NCBI GenBank assembly: GCA_031316155.1
Contig: JALDRB010000013.1
Location: 62,001-126,000 of the forward strand
DNA from: Candidatus Scalindua sp.
GTDB lineage: Bacteria; Planctomycetota; Brocadiia; Brocadiales; Scalinduaceae
Direction of reading: 5' to 3'
DNA length: 64,000 nt
Part shown: piece by piece, positions 36,745 to 45,760 of the stretch
Position numbering within the stretch: the first letter of the stretch is position 1
How the letters are laid out: each line of letters begins with the position of its first letter
The notes under the pieces: model-generated
Seen by the model: only the letters and a program-made list of their open reading frames with translations
Databases searched by the model: none
Told to the model about the DNA's origin: nothing
Made by a program: the position numbers and the translations under genes

Positions 36745-36936
36745 TGCTTTCGTAACAAGAATCAAGAAATTGTTCTCATGCAATTTGAATTTAAATTATA
36801 TTAAACTATATACAATGAATGCAAGTCAAAAAATGTTATTTGTCACTGAAGAACAGGGCCTGATAACAGATAAGATTTACAAGTCCCAGACATACAGTGA
36901 CAAAATAATCAGAAATTTATCTTTTTTGATTCGGAC

Positions 36937-37623
36937 TCATCCAGGCTGATGTATCGAGTTAAAGAAGTTGTAAACCTTATTTGCAATTTCAGGTTCTCTC
37001 TCTATATAGAAATGGTCACAATCTTCGATTATCTCAAGAATCTTCGGTTCCGGAATATTTTTCATTCCTTCCTTAACCTCATCAACTGATGTTGCAAAAT
37101 CATTATCCGCACAAATAAACAGCTTCGGTCTTACACAGCCTGACAAAAATGAAAAGTCAAATCTGGTAAAAGGTGTCGAGATTGATGCACATGCCTTTAT
37201 ATTTTCATTCATAACACTCAACCTCATCGCCACAACTGCACCGAATGAGTACCCTGCAACATAAACCTCATGATTATCAACGGATGATACAAGATAGTCA
37301 AGTGCGGATACGGCATCTATTAAGGCATCGGAACAATCATCGCTCTTGAGTACATTTTCCCAGTAATTGTATTTATCTGCAATGTTATCAAATCTGCTTT
37401 CGCTATTACCAACACCACGATAGTTAAACCTTAACGTCGCGTACCCTTTTTCTGCCAGACCATTACCGAGTGACGTAATGACATTGTTTTCCATATCACC
37501 CCCGAGGTGAGGATGAGGAGAACATAAAAGCATGAGTCGGGGATTCAGCATGTTTTCATGATATGATAAAACTCCCTCCAGTTTTAACCCATCGGATTTG
37601 AAATTAACCTGTTCTTCAATCAT
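36937..37623 (-). CDS. Alpha/beta hydrolase
   Basis: This 228-residue protein has the oxyanion HPHLGGDMENNV region, FNYRGVGNSES, the nucleophile elbow GYSFGAV (Ser, about residue 124), an acidic residue in LFICADNDFATS, and the catalytic His in EDCDHFYIE. The short length and HPHP/HLGGDM pattern resemble small CoA/alpha-beta hydrolases of the YqfB/KefA-neighbour type. The substrate is unknown. It is followed by a hypothetical gene region and lies upstream of a MITE; no operon partners are clear. Confidence 0.8.
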   Translation of the reverse strand: MIEEQVNFKSDGLKLEGVLSYHENMLNPRLMLLCSPHPHLGGDMENNVITSLGNGLAEKGYATLRFNYRGVGNSESRFDNIADKYNYWENVLKSDDCSDALIDAVSALDYLVSSVDNHEVYVAGYSFGAVVAMRLSVMNENIKACASISTPFTRFDFSFLSGCVRPKLFICADNDFATSVDEVKEGMKNIPEPKILEIIEDCDHFYIEREPEIANKVYNFFNSIHQPG

Positions 37624-37638
37624 ACTGAATATTTCTTA

Positions 37639-37845
37639 TTAACCGTGTAAATATTTACAAATAAATAACTTATATTTAGTTTCAAGTATTAGTGTGAAAT
37701 CAGCATTTTCACCATGCTCTGCCGCTGTTCCAAAAACATAAGTCCAGTTTTGATTTTGAACTTCACATAACCTCAAGTATGCAAAAACTTTTACGACTGT
37801 CTTCGGCGGTATTCTTTCTTCGTTAGAATTCAACACCATTAACAA
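37639..37845 (-). CDS. Hypothetical protein, 68 aa
   Basis: Not recognised. It is a small soluble protein (ERIPPKTVVKVFAYLRLCEV, then NWTYVFGTAAEHG). It lies between the hydrolase and the NACHT gene pair on the same strand. No clear ribosome site, and it may not be a gene. Confidence 0.3.
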   Translation of the reverse strand: MLMVLNSNEERIPPKTVVKVFAYLRLCEVQNQNWTYVFGTAAEHGENADFTLILETKYKLFICKYLHG

Positions 37846-37883
37846 AACTAACCTTTCTCACTGATGAATTAGAGAGTAAAACT

Positions 37884-39152
37884 TCAATGTGTAAGAGTCC
37901 TGGAACATCGAAAACCGGTATAGCCGCTCCTGAAACCCGGATCTTCGGAGCGGAAGGCGCTCAGGTAGTAGCTACTAAAGAAGTACCACGAACCGCCTCG
38001 CATAACAAATGGCCTCGAAAATGTATCTTGATACCAGCTGTTTGTCCACTCCCAGACATTACCACTCAAGTCTGCAATTCCTTCTGGTGTATCCCCCCTT
38101 TTAAAGATACCTACTGGTGTGGTTTTTCCTATTTGGATTTCATAATTATTGCATTTATTTTTGTCCCATTCATTACCCCATGGGTATTCTCTTCTTTCAA
38201 GGCCGGATGCTGCCGCCTCCCATTCATTTTCATCAGGAAGCCTGTATTTATATCCATCGTTTAGTTCTATAGTTAACCACCTCGCAAAGGCATACGCCTC
38301 ATACCATGAAACTCCAACAACAGGTGAGTTTGGACACTTCCATATGCGAACATTCCAGAGTTCGGGTTGTTCCGCTTTTTCTTCCTCCAGCCACTTCTTT
38401 CCCTCCTCGCTCCAATAATCTTTATTTTTATATCCACCATCCTTTATAAATTCTTCAAACCAACTGTTTGTAACAGGATACTTTCCTAACTCAAAAGGCT
38501 TTATGTCAACTTCACCTTGGCGTAATGTATATTTTCCCTCCGCAACTGGTATAAATTCCTTAAGATTCCTTGTGTCACCAAGCCAACCAAGTATCTCTCC
38601 CGCTTCCGCACGTATTTTTGGTTTAACATTAGTCTTGATTATGGCCAATAAGCGTTCTCTTGCTGTATTGAGAACATTCTTTTCCCTCGTATCCTGATGT
38701 ATATCGATTATGGATCTAGAAGCCAATAGCCACCTTTCAAATGGCGCTTTTTCTTTGGCTTTCATGATATTTTCAACAATCTGATTTGCCCACCTTCTGT
38801 TTTCTATACTCAGATAGGCTATATATAATTCTATAACCTCTTTATAATGGTCTTCATCCCAATAAGCGCTTATTGCCTTCTCATAATCAGTACTGGTGTA
38901 AACTATATAAACGGCAGTTAAAAACTCCTGAAACGTATGATGCCAGAAAAAGTACTGACTATTTTCAAATTTTAATAACCCACACCTCGGTTCAATATCA
39001 TCGAATAACCCTTCAATTCTCATCCTGTAATCATTATCTTTTTCTCCATCATGTCTTTCATAAATCTGACTTAATGTTTCGGTCGCTAATGACCTGTCTG
39101 CACTGCTCTTATTCTCAGTATGCATTTTAAAAGCAAGTGTCCTTAAAAACAC
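37884..39152 (-). CDS. NACHT C-terminal half plus FGE-sulfatase domain (second part of split gene)
   Basis: This 422-residue reading continues the NACHT protein encoded at 39143-40657. Residues 1-190 are the helical NACHT-associated region, with the typical FFWHHTFQEFLTAVYI (68-83). Residues 200-418 are a formylglycine-generating-enzyme-like (FGE/SUMF1) C-type-lectin fold: FELGKYPVTNSWFEEFI, PVVGVSWYEAYAFARWLT, YRLPDENEWEAAASG, GIADLSGNVWEWTNSW, RGGSWYFFSS and a GFRCSR end. In defence proteins such domains act as ligand-sensing ends. The ATG at 39152 lies inside the upstream frame and lacks a ribosome site. It is therefore more likely the tail of one original gene than a separate one. Confidence 0.8.
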   Translation of the reverse strand: MFLRTLAFKMHTENKSSADRSLATETLSQIYERHDGEKDNDYRMRIEGLFDDIEPRCGLLKFENSQYFFWHHTFQEFLTAVYIVYTSTDYEKAISAYWDEDHYKEVIELYIAYLSIENRRWANQIVENIMKAKEKAPFERWLLASRSIIDIHQDTREKNVLNTARERLLAIIKTNVKPKIRAEAGEILGWLGDTRNLKEFIPVAEGKYTLRQGEVDIKPFELGKYPVTNSWFEEFIKDGGYKNKDYWSEEGKKWLEEEKAEQPELWNVRIWKCPNSPVVGVSWYEAYAFARWLTIELNDGYKYRLPDENEWEAAASGLERREYPWGNEWDKNKCNNYEIQIGKTTPVGIFKRGDTPEGIADLSGNVWEWTNSWYQDTFSRPFVMRGGSWYFFSSYYLSAFRSEDPGFRSGYTGFRCSRTLTH

Positions 39153-40657
39153 ATGAATTTTCCCAGAATCATTACCAAACCTTCTATAGAGAGATTATCG
39201 ATGAATTTCTTATACAGTTCAGCTCTCTGACCCGGAAGCTCTTTTCCATCATGATAAAGGATGCATATTGCCGTTAACATCAGGGGATTGTCTGTCAGCA
39301 TGACTAAAGCAGGATGATCTTTCATTTCGCTTATCATAGCTTCGGCGTTCTTTTCACCTATCTTTGAACCCTCTGAATAGACATAGTAGAACCACTTTCT
39401 TATAAACTCCTCTATCTGTTCCCTATTGAGTGACAGGATTCTTATGTGATTATCCCCAAATCTCTTAATAGCAGCACCTTCTAGACTATGAGGTCTACCG
39501 GAAAAAACAACCTTATTTCCTTCATTCTTAATCCTGAAATTGGCAAAAGAATTTACCACTATATCTCTATGATCAGGTTTCATCTCATCAAGACCATCAA
39601 GGAGAAAGAGAGCTTTTTTTGCGCTACAAAATTTCTTTACGGTATCAAGGTCAATAACATTCTCTATAGAGTTAAAATAATAGGATAAAATTTTTTCTGA
39701 ATTTGAACCTTCACCAACAATTTCGTCCGCTTTGTCAAAAAAGCCACTCAAGTTTTTGAGAAATATTAATACTGGTAGAAAATTATCGAATCCTTTAATA
39801 CTACTCCCTTGAGTAAAGCTATACGCTAAATGTTTCAAGAGAGTCGTCTTTCCTGAACCCGGGTGACCTTCTATCAAAAGATATTCATTTTTACCGATTA
39901 ATTCTTCAATATCAATCTGCCTTTCTTTTTCTTCAAGTGTATGTTTGTCTCCGGTGAATTTACCAGGCTCATACGCATAAAGAGGAATATATAACTCTGG
40001 TAGTTTAACCTGAATTATGTTGATTTTTTCTTGCAGCTTGTCTATATCCATATAAGAGCAATATTCCCTGAGCCAATTAAGATAGGTTTCAGGTATTACA
40101 GGGGTAGTATCGGAAACTTCAGGAGCGCTAGCAGGCTTATTAATAACTCCATTTATTTTAGGAATTATCAGGTCAAACTGTCTTTTCAATTGAAGTTGTA
40201 AATCTTTAATCGAATCATAGGAGCAATAGATTTGTTTATGTTTTTGAATTTCTTCCTTTAGTTCTATAATTCCCATATAATCCTTGGTAATTTCTTCTGT
40301 AGAAATCGAAGCACTTTTGAAATAAACGTATAGGTATTGAGGTTTTTTGCCTTCCTTTAGATTTTTGTAAGCAAGTTCAAATTCTTCTTTGGTAAATTGT
40401 CCAACTTTTCTGAAAAACAATGCAAGTACAATGTCGCATTTGAGCATTTCTTCATTGAAATAATTTTGTATTCTCTCGCCTCTAAAAGAAAGAAGCAATT
40501 TTTCCCAAACAACTAATTTGAACCATATTTGCTTTTCAATTAGATCATCATTTTCTCGGGAGATGAATAACTCGATTTGCTCTCTGTCTTTTGATAGCTC
40601 ACTAGATGAAGCAAGAAATATTTTGATTGTTTTCGTTGCCATGTCTGCAATTATCAA
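39143..40657 (-). CDS. DUF4062-NACHT NTPase, frameshifted (first part of split gene)
   Basis: This 504-residue protein has an N-terminal DUF4062 (TIR-like fold) domain (residues 8-165: KIFLASSSELSKDREQI, ALFFRKVGQFTKEEFELAYK). A NACHT NTPase follows (250-490) with Walker A GHPGSGKT (264-271), Walker B ALFLLDGLDEM (349-359) and SGRPHS. It ends ...DNLSIEGLVMILGKFMCF. Removing one CT from a CTCTCT run (39188-39193) would instead read DNLLYRRFGNDSGKIHVFLR and join directly to the next reading. The pair therefore is one DUF4062-NACHT-FGE protein of about 920 residues. NACHT proteins of bacteria commonly sense phage and trigger the N-terminal effector. As read, the product is truncated. Confidence 0.85.
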   Translation of the reverse strand: MIIADMATKTIKIFLASSSELSKDREQIELFISRENDDLIEKQIWFKLVVWEKLLLSFRGERIQNYFNEEMLKCDIVLALFFRKVGQFTKEEFELAYKNLKEGKKPQYLYVYFKSASISTEEITKDYMGIIELKEEIQKHKQIYCSYDSIKDLQLQLKRQFDLIIPKINGVINKPASAPEVSDTTPVIPETYLNWLREYCSYMDIDKLQEKINIIQVKLPELYIPLYAYEPGKFTGDKHTLEEKERQIDIEELIGKNEYLLIEGHPGSGKTTLLKHLAYSFTQGSSIKGFDNFLPVLIFLKNLSGFFDKADEIVGEGSNSEKILSYYFNSIENVIDLDTVKKFCSAKKALFLLDGLDEMKPDHRDIVVNSFANFRIKNEGNKVVFSGRPHSLEGAAIKRFGDNHIRILSLNREQIEEFIRKWFYYVYSEGSKIGEKNAEAMISEMKDHPALVMLTDNPLMLTAICILYHDGKELPGQRAELYKKFIDNLSIEGLVMILGKFMCF

Positions 40658-40747
40658 TTTACATACAGGATACTGTTTGATTAGATATGTTGTCTGTTTG
40701 TTAGGATAATAAAGTTACATACTATCAAAATCAAGTGCAAAACCAGA

Positions 40748-41044
40748 ATGATAACTAACCCCGACTTGCGCAAACCTAAAATCAAACCTTACCTCCATCA
40801 AATCTCATTTAATTGCATAGAGAAATTAGTTGAGTGTATTGGAAAGTTTAATAAAGATGAGATAGATTGTGACACTTTGTATAAAATACAGAAGCAAATA
40901 CTAACTGATGAAATAGAAGATGAAGAGTTTCTTGAATTTGCAATTGAGAATTTTAGTGAAATGATGGGGTATATTGCTACCGGAAGAATTAATATCAGGA
41001 TACACAGGGATATTGAAGGTAATATGTGGTTTGGGGTAGGGTAA
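40748..41044 (+). CDS. Hypothetical protein, 98 aa, acidic
   Basis: Not recognised. The product is acidic and helical (DKDEIDCDTLYKIQKQI-like middle: KFNKDEIDCDTLYKIQKQIL, then EIEDEEFLEFAIENFSEMMG) and has no signal or membrane segment. It is divergent from the NACHT gene, sharing a short promoter region. The ATG at 40748 has only a weak purine stretch upstream. Composition suggests a real small protein, possibly linked to the defence gene. Confidence 0.45.
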   Translation: MITNPDLRKPKIKPYLHQISFNCIEKLVECIGKFNKDEIDCDTLYKIQKQILTDEIEDEEFLEFAIENFSEMMGYIATGRINIRIHRDIEGNMWFGVG

Positions 41045-41074
41045 AATGTGAGTTAGTTTATTCTCATATGAAGT

Positions 41075-41305
41075 CAGTGTTGTCCGGTTAGGTTTTTGCA
41101 TAAGTAAAATCTTTTCCCCGTTTTTTGTGATTGCTTTTGTTTAGTGGCTCAATTGTATATGGCATTTTTATAACTCCTTTATAAATAAAGTGTTATAAAA
41201 ATTTCGCCGCAGAAATTTATTTCAAAAAGTCAAGCAAAATATTACCTCCAAAAAAATTTATTTTGTTATTAATTTGTTAAACAAAAACCTAACCGGACGA
41301 CACTG
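41075..41305. mobile_element. 231-bp non-coding inverted-repeat element
   Basis: CAGTGTTGTCCGGTTAGGTT... (41075-41098) is matched by its reverse complement at 41282-41305, 23 of 24 bases. The interior is AT-rich and has no reading frame. It looks like a second MITE family or an insertion sequence reduced to its ends. Flanks on the two sides (GTGAGTTAGTTTATTCTCAT at 41047 and GTGAGTTAAGTCATTTTCAT at 41304) are similar to each other. Confidence 0.65.
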
Positions 41306-41786
41306 TGAGTTAAGTCATTTTCATACTCTATTCACTCCCTCACAAAGTGACATTTCCTTTATCCAACCTCTCAATGCCGCCCCTTCTTCAGTCTGCCTCA
41401 CGGTTGACCTGCCATATATTGCATATGATGAAGTGACAGAATTTCCCCGTTCTGCATAATTGATCAACGGATAACTTAGGCGGCTACTTGAACACCGACA
41501 GTACGACAATTCCGTACAGTCGCGTTAGCAACCTGTAACCTGGACTACACACACAAACACTGGGAAGTGTCTCTTTGAACTGCCTGCCTGTGCGTGTCCG
41601 AACGCAGTCGGTTAATCCCCGTTAGGTCTGTTGCTCCCTTGAAGATGCGTCTACTATAGTACTTTAGTACTTTGATTAATCTCACCATATTATCCAGACC
41701 CTAGTCCTTAACCGGACAGGATTTCCAGATGGGTTTTCTCCTCACGGTTTCTACCCATTTCGGTACATTGTCGGGCGGGCGGGGGG
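41306..41786. other. Intergenic of higher complexity, no gene assigned
   Basis: No convincing protein. The minus strand from about 41510 to 41320 is open (GRSTVRQTEEGAALRGWIKE) without a ribosome site. The region changes toward a more even base composition, has short palindromes (TAGTACTTTAGTACTTTG at 41658), and ends at a GC-rich block with a C20 tract. It may be part of an unidentified mobile element or structured RNA; I cannot name it. Confidence 0.3.
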
Positions 41787-41806
41787 CCCCCCCCCCCCCC
41801 CCCCCC
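41787..41806 (+). repeat. C20 homopolymer tract in G/C-rich block
   Basis: Twenty consecutive C follow six G and precede GCGGGAGGGGGG. Such a run is unstable and hard to sequence; the block could be an assembly junction. An apparent frame across it (poly-Pro) is not credible. Confidence 0.8.
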
Positions 41807-42087
41807 GCGGGAGGGGGGAATACATCAGGTATAATCAAGAAACAACTCCATGTTATACAATCAATTATGCAACCCGGGGTACCAATTAACGTTTGGCATC
41901 AGATACGGCGTGAAGCTGGATCACAGTGGATGCTTATACGCCGTCATCTGCATGCCGTTAGTCCAAGACTATACCTGTAGGACACAAGGCTAATTCGAGT
42001 CTGCATCTCTGATTTTGCTTGCGCGACCAGCGGAGCTTGGCGCTTTCAGTTAGACCTTCCACCGAGCACTTCCAGCGAACGCTGCGT

Positions 42088-43047
42088 CTACGGCGTGATC
42101 GGCTGGTCGGCCCGTATGGCAGTTATAGTGAAATATACCTTATAGGACCCGCCACCCCCCGATATCAGCCAATACATTTCTTGAGAATCCCTCGGGAAGT
42201 TAAACACAATTCGCTCGGGCAGTCCGGGAGTATGCCGGATCAGTGATCCATCTATGTCGTCCTTTATTTGCTCAAGAAACTGGCCGCTTACGTTGAAATC
42301 TCTGCTGCCAATGAAATCGTCACCGAAAATCTCCTCGAGTAGAGCTGTGGCTCCTTTGCCTGCTATTCCTGAAAAGGCTTGTGCCAATGCCTCGCCGGCC
42401 TCCCCGGCTCCTATAGCGTTAGCCAATACCGAAAGTCCGACCCTCACCCCCGTTTTCACATTGTCCTCAATGTTCCGTCTGAAATCCTCAGGGTCGCCTG
42501 ATTCGCGTTCCCACAAATCAACACGGATTCTAAAACCACGACCTGTCACGAAAGCTTCGCCGACATTGCGGCCCTCGTAGACCACATTCTTGCCCGAAGG
42601 ACTAACCCCCGTTTCGTACCCTATCAGTACCGTCTTCACTTGTTTTTCTGCGCTTATAGTCGGATCGTATGAGTAGAGAGTTATGCACATGTATGGTTCA
42701 TCCTCTCCCCCAGGGTCCTCAGTACCAAAGCATCGTAAGGCTGCAACCTTGACGTCCGCTAAGTAGCGAGTACTTGCGGTAGGCAGACCACCGGCACCGG
42801 CAGGCCTGATAGCAGAGGTAAATTGATAGCTGCGGGTATACGTTCCGTCAGGCTGTTGCAATATCCCTCCTCTTGTAGAACCGCAGGGTCCAACATCTTC
42901 GCCCGTTTTGCGATGAAACTCGTTAATGTCATGGGAGGCGACCAGTCCCGCCAAAGACCCTACTTTGTGATTTCCTGCCAATGCCCGCAAGCTTACAGGC
43001 GGGCTCCCGGCGTTCTCCTGAGCAACTAGTTCTCTAATGCTGCGCAT
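42088..43047 (-). CDS. Hypothetical protein of GC-rich insert, 319 aa
   Basis: Not recognised. The protein has no signal peptide. It contains a helical, Gly/Ala-rich middle (GVRVGLSVLANAIGAGEAGE, then ALAQAFSGIAGKGATALLEE) that looks amphipathic, between two strand-rich parts (GFRIRVDLWERESGDPEDF; MYWLISGGGGSYKVYFTITA). This could suit a membrane-interacting protein, but that is speculation. AGGAGGG lies upstream of the ATG. Base composition is clearly richer in G+C than the surroundings, as is the neighbour 43072-43776, suggesting transfer of both together. Confidence 0.65.
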   Translation of the reverse strand: MRSIRELVAQENAGSPPVSLRALAGNHKVGSLAGLVASHDINEFHRKTGEDVGPCGSTRGGILQQPDGTYTRSYQFTSAIRPAGAGGLPTASTRYLADVKVAALRCFGTEDPGGEDEPYMCITLYSYDPTISAEKQVKTVLIGYETGVSPSGKNVVYEGRNVGEAFVTGRGFRIRVDLWERESGDPEDFRRNIEDNVKTGVRVGLSVLANAIGAGEAGEALAQAFSGIAGKGATALLEEIFGDDFIGSRDFNVSGQFLEQIKDDIDGSLIRHTPGLPERIVFNFPRDSQEMYWLISGGGGSYKVYFTITAIRADQPITP

Positions 43048-43071
43048 CGTTGTTTCCCTCCTTTCCTGTTC

Positions 43072-43776
43072 TCATTGAAGTGCGATCAAGATTGGTATCA
43101 GCCCTTGACCCTCCTTGAAAGTGCGTAACGCCTTGCCAATTACAGCGCCAAAGGCACGAACCGGATCCGCTGCTTTCATGGCATGTCCAGTTGTAGGAGA
43201 CGTAGTCAGCAAATCACCTATTTCGATAGATCCGTACTGAGCGTCCGCTTTGCAATAAACCTTGCCCAGCAAGGCTATTGGCACCCTACGACCTTGCGAG
43301 CGCTGTTTATCCAAAACAATGCCCGGCTTGTAACCACCCGCACCGGAAATTACGCCTGCAACACGCTTGTCATAGGCTTGCTGGCTCTGAAGCAATGCGC
43401 CCTCTTCTCCAAGCACCATAACCGTTCCCGGCTCAATTGACTCCGCCGCAGCTATGTCGAAATCTTCCGCGCAGTCAGCGTTCACTAGGCGAATATCGCC
43501 AGTCACCTCGACGTCTCCAACGAATAATCCTGCAAGGTAAGCACCCCTGCCATACACACCAACTCCACCTGGAACATCACTAGTGCCTGCTAGACCAATC
43601 CCGCCATCGCTGGAGCCAATAACGCCGGCCCCATTGCCCCTGTGCACTCCTAGGACTCCCGAATCGTCTTTGGCATCTTTTGAAGCTACCCCAGTGAGCG
43701 GCGGGTGTTTAACGTCAAATATTACCCCTTGAGCCCGCTGACTGAGTTCTTTAATTTCAAAAAATTTAGGTGGCAT
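43072..43776 (-). CDS. Surface/tail-type protein with Peptidase-G2-like C-terminal domain
   Basis: The start ATG 43776 is chosen because AGAAAGGAGAG lies just upstream; the frame is open to 43851 without a site. The N-terminal part (residues 20-90) is Gly-rich and repetitive (SGVLGVHRGNGAGVIGSSDG, GIGLAGTSDVPGGVGVYGRG). The C-terminal part (about 105-234) is EDFDIAAAESIEPGTVMVLG ... AGVISGAGGYKPGIVLDKQR ... IGDLLTTSPTTGHAMKAADP. This domain is found at the end of fibrous or tail-like proteins and resembles the Peptidase_G2 intramolecular chaperone. It is 25 bp before the 319-residue gene on the same strand. Codon and base use are unlike the rest of the window. Confidence 0.7.
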   Translation of the reverse strand: MPPKFFEIKELSQRAQGVIFDVKHPPLTGVASKDAKDDSGVLGVHRGNGAGVIGSSDGGIGLAGTSDVPGGVGVYGRGAYLAGLFVGDVEVTGDIRLVNADCAEDFDIAAAESIEPGTVMVLGEEGALLQSQQAYDKRVAGVISGAGGYKPGIVLDKQRSQGRRVPIALLGKVYCKADAQYGSIEIGDLLTTSPTTGHAMKAADPVRAFGAVIGKALRTFKEGQGLIPILIALQ

Positions 43777-44765
43777 AGTTTCTCTCCTTTCTAAAAAAAC
43801 TATTGACTTATATTGGACTCGGCTTTCTCGGACCATCAACATCTTGAACATGTCACCGAGTTCCTTATCGTTTGTAAATATGTTTTAATTGGTGAGATTC
43901 CCTGTTAAATGCAGAGTATATGTAACTAGGGTTCATGCGTGGTTAAAAGTATGCAGCTTTTACGAGGATTTACGTTTACCCATGACTTTTTTGAAATAAG
44001 AGTATGATAGTAAATTATAGAATGATTCAATTTATTTGAAACGGTTTGAGAACAATGATGCAGAGTGGTGATAATGGTGCGCCACGGGTGCAAAGGCTTG
44101 TTATCAGAACGTATTGCAGACTTACGTGTGAAGGATAATTTTGATGATGCAGTAAAAACTCTTCCTTGCATTAATTCTACTCCTGAAGCTTTATAGCATT
44201 TTTTCAACTATACTATTCAAGAAGAATAATTAATTACTGAGTAACTATATGGAGTTTCTTCACTAACAAAATCGTTTTGAATACCAAATCAAATGTCTCT
44301 TGTCCGGAAAACGAACATTTGGCTTAGCGAATTTGAATATGCACTAAAATATTTTATTTGTCAATATAAAAATCTATGAAAAATCTATGACAAAGTATGA
44401 CAAATAAATATTTTTCCTCTAAATCTAACTTTACAGTCCATTTATATCATCAAGCAAATGGAATTATACAAACTATTGATTTATAAATAAGAGTTTATCA
44501 AAGCTAACTCAAATACAAGGTTGCTAAATCTGCAATTACAAGAAGGCTTCATGTCTTCAGGGTTAACCTTGTAAACTTCATTCAATCAAGAGAATTAGAG
44601 AATTCTTAAAATACCTCTCACCTTACTTGAACAATGAGACAATCCGTGGTGTTTAACAGGAATGATAACAAAACTAGACTTTTGTCGTTATTGCCGGTGG
44701 TTTGTAGAGGTAGAAAAGATAATATTATAAATCATCCAAGGGTTTATGTTATGTTATTTTGTATT
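43777..44765. other. Intergenic, no gene assigned
   Basis: About 1 kb of AT-rich sequence with only short frames. The stretch 44030-44200 on the plus strand has a coding look in places but no full frame. Nearby is a near-duplicate AAAAATCTATGA/AAAATCTATGACA at about 44367. No feature can be named. Confidence 0.35.
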
Positions 44766-45263
44766 CTAAAAGCTATCCTTACTTTCTATATCTTCTGTCC
44801 TGTCCTCTTCTGCCATTGAATCTAAGAATTTCATGTATCTTTCGCTAATAACCGTTTGTTTTCGGTTGTCATTGTAAATGTTCTGAATGAATAGGCTTTG
44901 CGCTTGCGCAGGATAAAACCCTATCGCTCTGTAAATATCAGCGCTGATCTTATTTGTCTGCGCTTTAAACTGTAACTTCTCTGGTGTCAGCGTATTAAGG
45001 TCTTTCTTACCCTCAAGAGATATCTTCTTAGCAATCTCTAAATCTATCTTTGTAGTTTCTACAACATCTGGAAGAAATTGTAACAGCTCTTGAACCTTTT
45101 GTTCTATTAGCTGCTGGTTTTCTTTCTTTATTTGTCTGATTCTCTGCCCTGAAACATTATAGTCTTTTGCTATTTTATTTGATGATTCGCCGGTAGAAAG
45201 ACGATTGATAATATCAATCTTTGTGCAAATAGTAGCTAGTTTAGTAACAGTATGGAAACTCAC
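44766..45263 (-). CDS. Helix-turn-helix protein, phage small-terminase-like
   Basis: Residues 10-50 form a helix-turn-helix (IINRLSTGESSNKIAKDYNV followed by SGQRIRQIKKENQQLIEQ) as in small terminase subunits and transposase N-termini. A long helical region (55-130) with charged repeats follows. The GTG start at 45263 lies inside a CACACTC-TAT-GAGTGTG hairpin (45261-45277), so translation or transcription there may be controlled; a downstream start is possible. About 500 bp away on the same strand is a DUF5681-like gene, also phage-associated. Together they suggest a remnant of a prophage packaging region. Confidence 0.5.
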   Translation of the reverse strand: MSFHTVTKLATICTKIDIINRLSTGESSNKIAKDYNVSGQRIRQIKKENQQLIEQKVQELLQFLPDVVETTKIDLEIAKKISLEGKKDLNTLTPEKLQFKAQTNKISADIYRAIGFYPAQAQSLFIQNIYNDNRKQTVISERYMKFLDSMAEEDRTEDIESKDSF

Positions 45264-45277
45264 ACTCTATGAGTGTG
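45261..45277. repeat. Perfect 7-bp hairpin at HTH gene start
   Basis: CACACTC, TAT, GAGTGTG covers the apparent GTG start of the HTH gene. It could be the end hairpin of an IS200-like element whose other end lies near 45479-45534, or a translational control element. Confidence 0.35.
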
Positions 45278-45474
45278 GTCAGAGATATATGGCTATGCCA
45301 ATTATATACTTTGTTAATAGGGCTGGAACAGTCTTTAACAAAGCGAAGCCCGCAATGAAAAATTTTGTTTAGAGTTGTTTGCCAGTGAATTCTTGTGGAG
45401 AAAACACATAACTGTTCATTTGGCATAATCTAGTAATTACGGTTAATTTGCATGAATGGCTAATAACAGTATAC

Positions 45475-45534
45475 TTATCCCCTTTTAGGGGTGAACCCAA
45501 AGCCACCTGCTCTGCGGGTGGATTCTTTACTCAT
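45475..45534 (-). mobile_element. IS200/IS605-like end with mini-ORF
   Basis: On the minus strand GAGGAGGAATAACA is followed by ATG and a 19-codon frame (MSKESTRRAGGFGFTPKRG). Two hairpins overlap it: CCACCCGC/GCAGGTGG (45503-45521) and CCCCTAAAAGGGG (45479-45491). This CCACCC..GGGTGGCTTTGGGTT layout with short GC hairpins is common at ends of IS200/IS605-type elements. No TnpA or TnpB gene remains. The frame may be chance, but its ribosome site is strong. Confidence 0.4.
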
Positions 45535-45760
45535 TGTTATTCCTCCTCATCATGCAGTGTTATAAATCTCTGAAAATACAAGATGATGAATAATTCTAGA
45601 ACCAGGGGGGTACCCCCAAAAAACACATGGGAAATAATGAAACGATATTCTCCCCAAAGTTCAAACTCAATTTCGGAATTTACATAGTGAGCTCAAGTAT
45701 ATAGTTTGTTCTAAAAGCAAAATCAGTTGATTTGAACATAAGATTCTATACCGGCCAGTA

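Noticed and set aside
37884..38100. Diversity-generating retroelement variable repeat at the FGE domain end
   Set aside because: The fold is right, but no template repeat or reverse transcriptase is visible in the window.
41729..41980. Plus-strand frame with a run of proline
   Set aside because: It exists only because it crosses the C20 tract; flanks show no coding signal and no ribosome site.
42088..43047. Pore-forming toxin call for the 319-aa protein
   Set aside because: Only a vague amphipathic middle supports it; no family motif was recognised.
43926..44207. 93-codon minus-strand frame
   Set aside because: No recognised motifs, no ribosome site; the plus strand is equally coding-like, so neither is supported.
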